Shown here: positions 1 to 8,925 of the stretch, one piece after another
Position numbering within the stretch: position 1 is the first letter of the stretch
Layout: each line of letters begins with the position of its first letter
Notes under the pieces: model-generated
The model's database searches: none
Seen by the model: only the letters and a program-made list of their open reading frames with translations
What the model was told of the DNA's origin: nothing
Program-made: the position numbers and the translations under genes
Assembly (NCBI GenBank): GCA_002633005.1
Contig: NMRA01000860.1
Location: 10,328-50,966 of the forward strand
Length of the DNA: 40,639 nt
Reading direction: 5' to 3'
From: Phoronis australis
Lineage: Eukaryota > Phoronida > Phoronidae

Positions 1-716
1 TTTCGAGTCTGTTTTTGTGCGTCCACCCCTCTATCAACCAAACCGCTCAAAGGATGATTGTGAAAATTGGCATGTATATGCTTACTATGTAGAGGACGGT
101 TGACGATGATTTTCAGACGATTTCGACTTCTGTAGCGCCTCGTAGTGGCAGTTTGTTTTTGCGCCTTTGGCTGTATCTCCTAAACCGTTCGCAGGATCTT
201 TACGAAATTGTGTAAGTATATTTCTATGATGTTAACAACGGAAGATGACGACTTTTGGACGGATCCTACAACGAGTGTGCCCCCTAGTGGCAATTTTAGT
301 TTTTTACGCTTTGTATCTTCAAAAGTCCTGAACGGATTTTCATGAAATTTAGTATGTAGGCACCTATTAGTGAGATGACGCTATCCTCTCATTTTCAGAT
401 GGATTCGGCATAGTTTGCGCCACCTAGTGGCCATTTTTACTGTTTTCGAGTCTGTATTTTTGCGTCCACCCCTCTATCAACCAAACCGCTCAAAGGATGA
501 TTGTCAAAATTGGCATGTATGTGCTTACTACAAAGAGGACAGCTGACAATGATTTTCAGACGATTTGGACTACTGTGGCGCCTCCCAGAGGCAGTTTTTT
601 TTGCGCCTAAGGCTGTATCTCCTAAATCGTTCGCAGGATCTTTACGAAATTTAATAAGTCTATTTATACCACAATATTAGCGTCAAATGGCAGATACAAC
701 CGTGTAATAAACCATA
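1..716 (+). repeat. Tandem higher-order repeat, about 443-bp period (family A)
   Basis: Position 1 onward is repeated from position 444 (both begin tttcgagtctg), giving a period of about 443 bp; the second copy decays after about 665. Each 443-bp unit consists of three related sub-units of roughly 142 bp. A sub-unit has a block like tatctcctaaaccgttcgc, then a gaaattt block, then a core like gccccctagtggcaa. Cores lie at 142-149, 284-291, 424-431 and (mutated) about 585. The same family recurs at 1520-1880, 2375-3426, 13986-14745 and 24575-25195, so it is a dispersed element with an internal tandem array rather than a single-locus satellite. No coding potential is visible. Confidence 0.85.
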
Positions 717-744
717 AACTTATCTCACTGGTGAGATAACAATT

Positions 745-817
745 TGGCGGGAAACGAGTCGAACCCGGGACCCTGAAATTGCTGGTCGCCGACTTTACCA
801 CTACACCACGCAGCGGC
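745..817 (-). repeat. tRNA-derived SINE head or tRNA pseudogene
   Basis: On the minus strand an A-box-like tggtgtagtgg (808-798) is followed by a B-box-like ggttcgactcg (765-755) at RNA polymerase III promoter spacing. The segment starts gccgctgcg at 817. The ends do not form a convincing seven-pair acceptor stem and the anticodon arm is imperfect, so this is read as a tRNA-derived SINE head or dead tRNA rather than a functional tRNA. Confidence 0.6.
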
Positions 818-1383
818 TAACGTCATCAAAAGTGAAAATAGAATACTTAAATGAGCACGCGCAGTAATCGCACGTTCAACAAACCGCATTGTACTGTATT
901 TATACGTTACGAAAAATAAGACACATATTTCCATAAAAATGATATCTTAATTCAGTGAAAATTTTCTCTCATGTCCTCTTACTTGTAAATCACCGTTCTA
1001 CAGTTTGAATGCGGGTATCGTGTAGTCAGGATCTTTGACTTGAGAATTATATTCAGTTACCAGTGGTAACCTACTTTAGCAGACGATAATTTCCCGGTCG
1101 CAGCTTAGAGTGAAAAAACGTGTTTTAAGTTATAATAGTTGGCAAACCTTAATTTATAAATTCAATTTATTTCTATTATATTTAAGATTTCAATTGGTTT
1201 TGAGTAAAAGCATTATTTGACAAAAATAGCCCGGCTTTTCTTAAAAGGTCTCGACCTCCGACCCCGGGCCTCTGACATAGAAAGTAGTTACAAAGCCGTG
1301 GAGAGTCAGAAAAGGTAAATCGATTCATTGCAATGTTTCTCGTTTAGTATGTGGTATAAATAGATTATTACATGTTCTCAGCC
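818..1383. other. No recognised feature
   Basis: AT-rich sequence between the tRNA-like repeat and a foldback element. I see no coding exon, RNA gene or clear repeat here. Confidence 0.5.
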
Positions 1384-1500
1384 GTTATCCCCCTTATCTA
1401 CAGCCCTTGAGGACTTTGGAGAATTATCACCCTCGGGGCTAACGCCCCTCGGGCGATAATTCTCCAAAATCAACTCGGGCTCTAGATAGCGGGGGATAAC
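1384..1500. mobile_element. 117-bp foldback (palindromic MITE-like) element
   Basis: The two halves are near-perfect reverse complements: gttatccccc at 1384-1393 pairs with gggggataac at 1491-1500, and tttggagaattatc at 1415-1428 pairs with gataattctccaaa at 1455-1468. The centre, cctcggggct-aac-gcccctcggg, also pairs. The whole element could extrude as a long hairpin. No ORF is present. Confidence 0.8.
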
Positions 1501-1519
1501 GACTTCGCCATGCAAAAAT

Positions 1520-1880
1520 CTATATTTATATGATGTTAACAACAGACGATGACGACTTTTGGACGGATCCGCCTACCAGTGTGCCCCCTAGTGGCAATTT
1601 TATTTTTTTTACGTTTACCTCTGTATCGTCACAAGTCCTTAACGGATTTTCATGAAATTTGGTTTGCAGGCACCTATTAGTGCGATGACGCTATCCTCCC
1701 GTTTTTGGTTGGATTTGACCTAGTTTGCGACACTCATTGGCCATTTTTACTGTTTTTGAGTTTTTTTTTTTGGCGTCCACCCCTCTATCAACCAAACATT
1801 TTGCCCTTAGCCTATTGAGGAGACAATGACCATGCCTTTCCATTTTGCAAAGTACAACATACTACATATATGCCCTCTAC
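1520..1880 (+). repeat. Family A repeat copy, truncated at an assembly gap
   Basis: Matches the family A units, including a full core gtgccccctagtggc with ctagtggc at 1588-1595 and a decayed core near 1733. From about 1800 it carries the element's 3' flank (tgcccttagcctattgagg), also seen at 3251-3330, and then stops at the N at 1881. Confidence 0.8.
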
Positions 1881-1881
1881 N
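1881..1881. other. Single-N assembly gap
   Basis: Sequence on the left is the 3' part of a family A repeat; sequence on the right is the end of an unrelated foldback family. The true gap length is unknown. Confidence 0.9.
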
Positions 1882-1935
1882 CGCCAAATGGGGGGCTCGA
1901 ATGAGCCCCCCCCTGGGTGCACGCATAACGTGGTG
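1882..1935. repeat. Terminal fragment of the GCGCACCCAG foldback family
   Basis: Contains cgccaaatggggggctcga followed by cctgggtgcacgcat. The same order, with small changes, is seen at 39950-40019. Only this end is present because the gap removes the rest. Confidence 0.55.
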
Positions 1936-2182
1936 CTTACTCGAATGAGTTTCATTCTAGCGGCTATTTCCAATTGTGTAGGTGAAGTAAATTAACAAAT
2001 TGGATGATTATCCTCACCGGTATTTTATCATTAGTATTTTTGTCGGGTTCTCAAGTTTTCCGACGCTAGGGATTGTCACATCTGTAAGATAGACGTGTTT
2101 CAATGAACTTCCATGTTTGTGGCGTTATTTACACCTAACCAAACTTTAAAAAAGAAGCCCGCGTTTAAACCAGGAGCTGCAT

Positions 2183-2348
2183 TGGGTGCATGCCCGCACC
2201 CAGCCTCTAATATGGGGGTGCTCGAATCTCTGGCAAAGTGGACATTTTGCTAACAAAAAAGCGTGAGAACTAAAATAAAAAAACGGGGTTCTGTGGTGGA
2301 CTTTCATCTCTTTCTCTCGGGCTTTTCCCCTGGGTGCGCGCATGCCTT
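2183..2348. mobile_element. Foldback element, GCGCACCCAG family
   Basis: The left end reads gcatgcccgcacccagcc and the right end cctgggtgcgcgcatgc, which are inverted copies of each other about 160 bp apart. Between them are a G-run next to tgctcgaatctc and an AT-rich middle. A related element lies at 39758-40019. No transposase is present. Confidence 0.6.
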
Positions 2349-2374
2349 TGTCTGCGTTGCTAATTTTTATGAGC

Positions 2375-3426
2375 CCATATATGTATATGTGGACGCATTA
2401 TGCCGTCCGTCCGTCCGGCGTCCGGCGTCCGCTGCTTTATCTCCAAAACCCTTTGACATACGTTCAGGAAATTTGGCACATATGTTCTATTCATAAATGG
2501 GACGGCATGTGCGAACTTTCGGACGGATCCGACTACCGGTGTGCCCCCTAGTGGCAATTTTAGTTTTTTACGCTTACCTTTGTATCTTCAAAAGTCCTGA
2601 ACGGATTTTCCTGAAATTTGGTATGTAGGCACCTATTAGTGAGATGACGCTATCCTCCCGTTTTCAGATGGATTCGACATAGTAGTTTGCGCCACCAAGT
2701 GTCCATTTTTAGTGTTTTCGAGTCGTTTTTTGTGCGTCCACCCCTCTATCAACCAAACCGCTCAAAGGATGATTGTGAAAATTGGCGTGTATGTGCTTAC
2801 TATAAGGAAGACAGCTGACAATGATTTTCAGACGATTTGGACTACTGTGGCGCCTCCTAGTGGCAGTTTTGTTTTTTTGCGCCCATGGCTGTATCTCCCA
2901 AACCGTTTGCAGGATCTTTACTAAATTTAGCAAGTGTATTTATGTGATGTTGACAACGGACGATGACGACTTTAGGATGATTCTGACTACCGGTATGCCT
3001 CTAGTGGCAATTTTAGTATTTGCCTCTAGTGGCAATTTTAGTATTTTACATTGACCTCTGTATTTTCATAGGTCTTCAGGTGTATACTTTGTGTTACTTC
3101 GTGACTATGAAGGAAAAGTTCCAAGTAGAAATTTGTTTCTGGCATTCTAATGCTGTGCTCGTATGTTGGTAAATTTGTTTTTAATTCTTTCTGTGGTGCT
3201 TTAAGCAACTGGTGTATAGGATGTGCTTGTATTATGAAGATTACTCACATTTTGCCCCTAGCCTATTGAGGAGACAATGACCATGCCTTTCCATTTTGCA
3301 AAGTACAACATACTACATATATGCCCTCTACTGGCCACTTTATGGTACTAATAAACAACCCTAGAAGGATACCGTATACGGTGCAATTGTGGGCGCATTT
3401 CAACGCTCTGCGTTGCTCTTGTTATA
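2375..3426 (+). mobile_element. Most complete family A element, Helentron-associated (HINE)-like
   Basis: Starts with a leader that includes cgtccgtccgtccggcg at about 2405, followed by the tandem sub-units. Cores lie at 2548-2555, 2691-2704 (mutated), 2857-2864 and 3001-3008. A 24-bp local duplication repeats the last core at 3025-3032. The 3' end has a perfect 12-bp palindrome accgtatacggt (3371-3382) and a hairpin caacgc-tct-gcgttg (3401-3415) about ten bases before the end at cttgttat. The layout of leader, core of tandem repeats of about 150 bp and a 3' hairpin resembles Helentron-associated non-autonomous elements. That classification is inferred; no Rep/helicase ORF is present. Confidence 0.6.
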
Positions 3427-4266
3427 AAGGTAGGCCTGTCTGTAGCCAACTACGGTAAATACATAAAAGGTTACGCGCGAGGTTGCGTTAATAGAACCGA
3501 TCCAATATTTCAGAAGGACTATACTTAGTATCCATTACGCACGGGGCCTTTTTGTTACATTAGGAGTAGGATTGGTTCATATCATGTAGAGGTAGTGTAG
3601 GACTTTACAAAACCGGTTGACGAATTATGTTTTTGTCATAAGTGTTCATTTGAAAGGCGTAAGGCTGGAAATACTTTTGAAATAGAAGGAATTAAGGCTG
3701 ATTTAAAAAAAAACATTTGTCTGCTTACAAAAATGTAACATTGAAGCATGAAAACAACCTTTATACCCCTTTGATATCCCTGTTCCATGTTTGAAAAGAA
3801 GTTGAAACTCGGTCAGTTGTCGGTATTTTCATAGACTGCAGCCTACTTGGCTAAGATGATCCAGGTTTTGCGCGGCATACAGTCGACATTTATAAAAGGA
3901 GTATGTAACCTGCATTTCAGAATTGCGAGGTAGATTTTGACTGGTCCAGGTGGTTATTTCTGAAGTAAGGCCTATTAATGTAACATTTATTTATGTTAAA
4001 GATTTTACTAGCATTTTATTTATTTGGACACGAATGTGAATTTGTTGAAATCGCAGATCCGAATCCTGGCCAACTGTGCGCATTCTGCTGAGACCAACCG
4101 TCTGATCAGGGCCAGCGAAGAATAATTTAGTTGAAGTTCCTCGTAAGGACAAGAGTTCACGAGTCACTACCTTTGGAAGAAATTTAGCGGAAAATTCTCG
4201 TCAAAAAGTTTACCAGATAGTTTTCATCAAAACGGAGAAAAGAAAAAGGGATTTGTGAAGACAGGA
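3427..4266. other. No recognised feature
   Basis: I found no exon with convincing homology and no repeat. It lies downstream of the minus-strand THAP exon, so later exons of that gene could be here, but none was identified. Confidence 0.4.
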
Positions 4267-4283
4267 TTAAGTAGTAGGCCTAC

Positions 4284-4488
4284 CAGAGCCTCTTAAAAAA
4301 CATTCATCTTTGAAGTGCCTTGAACAAATGTACAAAGACTTATTGATGAAACAATTGCCATTCACGTTGACACAAGAAGTTCGCTTTTCTTCCCACAGCC
4401 GATTATGAGGTATTCGAATGGTATGGAAGCTAATCCCTTTGCATTTCGCGTGTGTGGCCGAACAACCGGCCGCACAGCAACCGACCAT
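4284..4488 (-). CDS. THAP-type zinc-finger domain, first coding exon
   Basis: The minus-strand ATG at 4488 opens a THAP domain, a DNA-binding zinc module of animal transcription and transposase-derived proteins. It shows the C2CH pattern: Cys5 and Cys9 near the start (MVGCCAAGC), a 45-residue spacer, then Cys55 and His58 in ICSRHF, followed by KDECF. A splice donor (ctctg|gtaggc) lies at the 4284/4283 boundary. Reading on past it meets a stop within about ten codons, so this is probably exon 1 of a longer gene. The tryptophan usually found near residue 36 is not in place (W32 is nearby), and the AVPTIF-like motif expected further on was not found. The exon could belong to a host THAP gene or a P-element-like transposase remnant. 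Confidence 0.65.
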
Positions 4489-5260
4489 GATTAGCAGACG
4501 ACGTACTTGCCGGAAATTGTACCAGAAAATTTAGCCAGGTGTCGCCAGTGAATAATGACGTAAGGGCTTATGCGTAAGATCACAGATTTCGTCCATTAAA
4601 AGTATACGGAGTTGGCGGTCCATGTACTATAGTCAGTGGTGACACCTGTTCTTTGACACTGGGTGAATTAAAACTATGCACTCTATTGGTGTTATAGTGT
4701 TCCAAATAGGTAGCGGTTTTGAAGGTATATGGCACTCAGGTGGTTGTCACAATCTTGCGATTCATATAGGAAAATGATCAGCGCTAAAAGATTTTATTGT
4801 AGCAATCAACATCAGTAAGATAGAAACGTCTTGTGTAAAAGTCTGGTGTTGACCAGTGTTGTGTCAGCTGAGATATCCGCTGTCAAAATGTGGCGAAATT
4901 GCAATGCTTTGTTAACCTCTGACCCCTTTATACTTTATGCCTGAAATTTTGAACTTAGCGGCAAACAAAAATTGACGTTATGCACCTGTATTTTTTATTA
5001 TGCATTGCAAGTAAGGCATTTTAGGTGAGTCCATTGCATGGTATACCCCAAAATTGAGGCTCCCTGATTTCTCTCCCTTAAACATGGTAAAATGAGATTA
5101 TACTTTACTGTTTTGTTTATCATCCTAAAGGTAAATAAAATGCATAGTATGGTTCAAATCCATGACATTGGGTTTATCACCCCTCTGGGCATTTTTCCTG
5201 CTGTGAACCATACTTCACTCTTAAATGTCCTTTTTCATCCACTCCATACTCGGTCATCGT
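4489..5260. other. Upstream of the THAP exon; no recognised feature
   Basis: This lies 5' of the minus-strand THAP start and would hold its promoter. I see no clear TATA box or other element. Confidence 0.3.
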
Positions 5261-5500
5261 TTTTCGATGTCGTAGTCCTTGTACTTTGCGGTGTCGTCCT
5301 GGTAATAGTCTCGTTGTTCAATGTCGTAGTCCTTGTACTTTGCGGTGTCGTCCTCGTAATAGTCTCGTTGTTCAATGTCCTAGTCCTTGCACTTGGCGGT
5401 GTCGTCCTGGTAAGTCTCGTTGTTCAATGCCGTAGTTCTTGTACTTGGCGGTGTCGTCCTGGTAATAGTCTTGTTGTTCAATGCCGTAGTTCTTGTAACT
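5261..5500. repeat. 54-bp minisatellite, five copies
   Basis: Units starting at a tcgtagtccttgtacttgcggtg-like block recur with starts at 5267, 5321, 5375, 5427 and 5481. Spacings are 54, 54, 52 and 54 bp. The unit is 18 codons long and open in some frames on both strands. The two-base loss in the third-to-fourth interval shifts any frame, so protein coding is not supported. Confidence 0.85.
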
Positions 5501-5914
5501 TGCTGACTTGAATCCATAATATTCTGATCGTTGAGTTCTTCAACCTCCACCATCTCGGATAACTCTGGGGTATTCTCTTGTTTGGTTACTTGTAGCGATA
5601 TATGTCAACTGGGTGGGCCGCTAAGCCGACCGATCCGCTGTCTCTCCAAAATATCACCAGTCTCTCCAGGTCGCTACCCGCTTCTCCGGGCCGTCACCTG
5701 CCTTTCCAGGTTGTCTACCAGCCTATTCCTGGATTTAACTGGACCTTGGCCAGACCTTAAATTACCTGAGATACAGCTGTTGTGTGCTGTCTCCTCAAGA
5801 GCTGTCATCAGCTGGAATGCATCCTCATCGATAATTTCGATCCCTAATATAGAATCGTTTCAGATGCCGGGTATCCGAAGTTGATCAGGCTTCGGTCAGC
5901 ACTTGGAGTGTCAC
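5501..5914. other. No recognised feature
   Basis: Lies between the minisatellite and the retrotransposon remnant. It may be the 3' part of that element, but no homology is recognised and the minus strand is full of stops. Confidence 0.3.
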
Positions 5915-6990
5915 TTGTTGTCTTTTTGTAATCATAGCCACGACGACGCCTCTTCAGCCGATCTCATCACTGTCTGCACCAAATTCTTTCTAAAAACTGT
6001 GCTGATTCCTATGAGCTTCATCAACCTCCTCATGCTACCCCCGATGAATCCTCTACATCCTACTCCAATTGTTATACAAAAACCCTTCAAATCAGTTACC
6101 GGGCATATTTAAGACTTTTCCTCTCGTTGGACTTTACCATTCGGGATTCCCATGGTAGTGTAAGTTATAGAAATACAATGATGACCGTCTTCGTACCATC
6201 TGACCATAAAACCAAGTCAGGCCGGATTGTCGTCATCACTGTATGGCTTGGTCCTACATCCACAATCATCTTCCAATAACTCGATGTACTCAGTACACGT
6301 GCTTTTTTCCTCTTCCCAGATGCGCCTTCTCTGCAAAATGATATTAGCGGGATACCAGTTTTGCTAGCCGATTTCCTTCTTTCTATTTCCAAAATATGAG
6401 CAGTCGCCTTGAGTATCTTATCATCTTGTATTTGCCTACCGCCAAAGCTGACTTACAAGATTTCAAAACAGGTTGTGAAGTGCAGCGTTCAACAGAAGTG
6501 CCCCAAGAACCGTCTTCAATCTTTCCTCACAACTTCAGATTTGTCGGATTAGGGAGTACTTCATACACAAAACGCAGGTGAAAACTTGATCACACGGAAT
6601 TAGGTCATTCGCTGTAATGTGCTTACTGTGAACTGCTCCCCACGCCGTCCACGCGCCTTGCTTTCCCAACCCCACATCATGCGAAAAGCGCTTCTCCTCT
6701 TCTTGGTCACGTGTTTCGTCTAACACCATAGGACGACGGTCTTTCCCTGTAAATGTCTTCCACCTCTTAAACGGTTTCATGCCAAGGCCTTCACGTCCTC
6801 CAGAAAGTGTACCTACGAAATCTTTTTGGTGAAACCTGCTCTCTGTTGATGCTGCTTCCTCCTCTGGACTCCACTTTCTTCCCGCAAAAACTTCAATCTT
6901 TACACCACTGATATCTTCATCTTTCGAGTCCCTCAAAGTCAGGAATGTCCTGCACTTAATGACTGTAGATGCTGTAGATGTCAATTAATA
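5915..6990 (-). pseudogene. Degraded retrotransposon ORF, C-terminal to the reverse transcriptase
   Basis: Read on the minus strand from 6984, a 149-codon open stretch contains LGKQGAWTAWGAV. After a frameshift near 6560 it continues as YEVLPNPTNL, then ALAVGKYK. From 6392 it gives WKMIVDVGPSH, TIRPDLVLWSDGTKTVII and, after an in-frame stop, LPWESRMVKSNERKSLKYA. The last piece is IGVGCRGFIGG, ending SAEEASSWL near 5940. This block order matches the region after the reverse transcriptase in a non-LTR-type retroelement ORF common in marine invertebrate genomes. Several frameshifts and stops show it is dead. The superfamily is left open because the catalytic domain is absent. Confidence 0.8.
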
Positions 6991-7914
6991 CTCAATTTTA
7001 CGAAGTAACTGCCCTTTGGTGTTACAACTCATCCACCTAAAATCCGGGCGATAATAATTGAGTTTCATCGATGGCACTCAAAATAAAGCAGCGATTCAGA
7101 AAAGAATACTGTGCCTAATAAAAACACATACAATATTCATTTCTACGGCACAGGTTACAAAAAACTTGATTTGTCATGGGGTGATTGGTTGTATGAGTTA
7201 CTCACTATTCCAGTAGATTCATTTCAATTTCTTGACAGAAGATTTACAAAAATGCATCGCTTTCCTTTAACGTCTTGTAACAGTGGTACGAGTAATTTCT
7301 TCTACCGTGCTGAATTATAATTTTACCTCTGTTGCTTCGGTTTGAATTCCTTTCCAAGTTGCCTCCCTACTTTTGGTTCGTGTTTCGTTTTCATTAGATG
7401 AGGTATGATTTATGCATGCGAAATATTCCGATTCCCAGCTGTAAGAAAACCGTACTGCGAGGATGGTGAATTGAGAGGCACAAATCAAAACACTGTAGCT
7501 AGTAATCGCACGTTTTCAGCTGCAGAATTTTATTAGAAACAACATTTGACTTGAACGTCAAGCAGTTGTATATTTTTAAATCTAATCGCCAGGTGTGCTT
7601 TGACTGTACTCATACTTTTGCAACTGTCAAATTACATGCCAGTAGTTTTTCAACAAGACATTTTTACAATTAAAATCATATTACTGTATTTTATGGAAAG
7701 AAGTCACTTTTGGTTTCTGAGTGTTTGTTCTGAAAGTATAAATGAATGGTTTAGGCCCTACTAACAGGTGTGTTAACATAACTTTCAAAAATTACTCGTA
7801 GTTTCGTACTAAAGTGTGTGATTGTATTAATTATTACTCTTTTCAATTTTTCTATAATAAGTCTTTCTTGCCTGTTGCCCAAATACTTTTTCGTTAATTC
7901 GACTGCTGACCAGT
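6991..7914. other. No recognised feature
   Basis: Contains only short ORFs (for example 69 codons at 7111-7320) with no recognised domain, plus AT-rich intergenic sequence. Confidence 0.4.
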
Positions 7915-8030
7915 GAATGAATCGGCGATGCGGTCGGCAGTCGGTCGGCTAAGAATAAGCTGACCGGTCGGCAAAATAGTCGACCTGTCAACGACTGGTT
8001 GTCGACTCCTAGCCGACCGGTCGGACAAAA
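7915..8030. repeat. Cluster of short CGGTCGGC palindromes
   Basis: About 115 bp contain repeated and inverted copies of ggtcggc/gccgacc. These include ctgaccggtcggc near 7960, the perfect 12-bp palindrome ccgaccggtcgg at 8013-8024, and an agtcgac...gtcgact inverted pair at about 7977-8007. It could be a small foldback element; no function is assigned. Confidence 0.6.
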
Positions 8031-8356
8031 ATCCGTGATGTGTGCTGTAACTGTTATGTAAAGCAATGTGAAGAGTTAGAGCGAATAAAAAGGTTAAGGT
8101 GGCACTGAACAGTTAGGCTGTGGCCAATTTGCACTTCCAAAATATTAAAATTTTGGGGTAGGCAAAGTTTGGGGGCATTTTGTAGGTAGGCATTGCATGT
8201 AGAATCAGTGAATGTGGTTTGTTTGTATTTGTGAACATGCTGAGAATCAAAAAAGGCCACTTTCTCGGCTGCAGCTGCACTCTTCTGAAAAATGGTGGCC
8301 CCCTGTTGCAACTGTGTGTAGCAACTGAGAACCTGGCCGCGATTTCAGGTAGCCCT
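8031..8356. other. No recognised feature
   Basis: Upstream region of the galactosyltransferase gene, beyond the gap-associated duplication. No promoter element is obvious. Confidence 0.3.
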
Positions 8357-8690
8357 CAAACAAGTCAGATTTGCAAAAAAAAAAACTAGTTAGTTGACAA
8401 TACTTTTGGACCACATTTTTGGAATCTGTAGGGAATTTGCTTTCGGAATATAATGTTGGCTTTAGTCGAGCATCGGCATGGAAGTGGTGGTTTTGGCGTG
8501 AAAAGTGCCTATTTTGCATTTNCAAACAAGTCAGATTTGCAAAAAAAATTAGTTGACAATACTTTTGGACCACATTTTTGGAATCTGTAGGGAATTTGCT
8601 TTCGGAATATAATGTTGGCTTTAGTCGAGCATCGGCAGAGAAGTGGTGGTTTTGGCGTGAAAAGTGCCTATTTTGCATTTTTACCCATAT
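8357..8690. repeat. Direct duplication flanking the single-N gap at 8522
   Basis: 8357-8521 and 8523-8680 are near-identical direct copies (both start caaacaagtcagatttgc and end near gtgcctattttgcattt), separated only by the N. They differ by an A-run length and a few bases. This is best explained as overlapping contig ends or two haplotypes that were not merged. Confidence 0.85.
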
Positions 8691-8925
8691 TTTTCTTAGT
8701 CTGACTTGATTTCCACTGGGAGTGAAAGGGTCAAAAATACAAGAGAGAATAAAAATTCTGTGCTCATCTGTAGGGCTTGTGATGTGAAATGACTCAAAAC
8801 TTTTCTTTATTTGCATTCAGTTTTTGACAAAAGGGTAAAGAGTCCATTGACGTGTGTTCTGACTGGCAAACCCCTGTGAAAACTGTTCAGTGCCTCCTAA
8901 AGCTTGTATTGCAATTTCAGGGAGC
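8691..8925 (+). other. Likely 5'-UTR splice acceptor region of the galactosyltransferase
   Basis: The sequence ttgtattgcaatttcag ends at 8920, six bases before the chosen ATG, and looks like a pyrimidine-rich 3' splice site. The mRNA leader therefore probably comes from an upstream exon that I could not identify. Confidence 0.5.

Noticed and set aside
5261-5500. CRISPR-like array
   Set aside because: Repeats are contiguous without spacers and the sequence is clearly from an animal genome.
5092-5511. 139-codon hydrophobic ORF (+)
   Set aside because: Made mostly of the 54-bp minisatellite; low-complexity Val/Leu runs, no homology, and the indel changes frame.
8247-8816. 189-codon ORF (-)
   Set aside because: Spans the N and consists of a block present twice because of the assembly gap.
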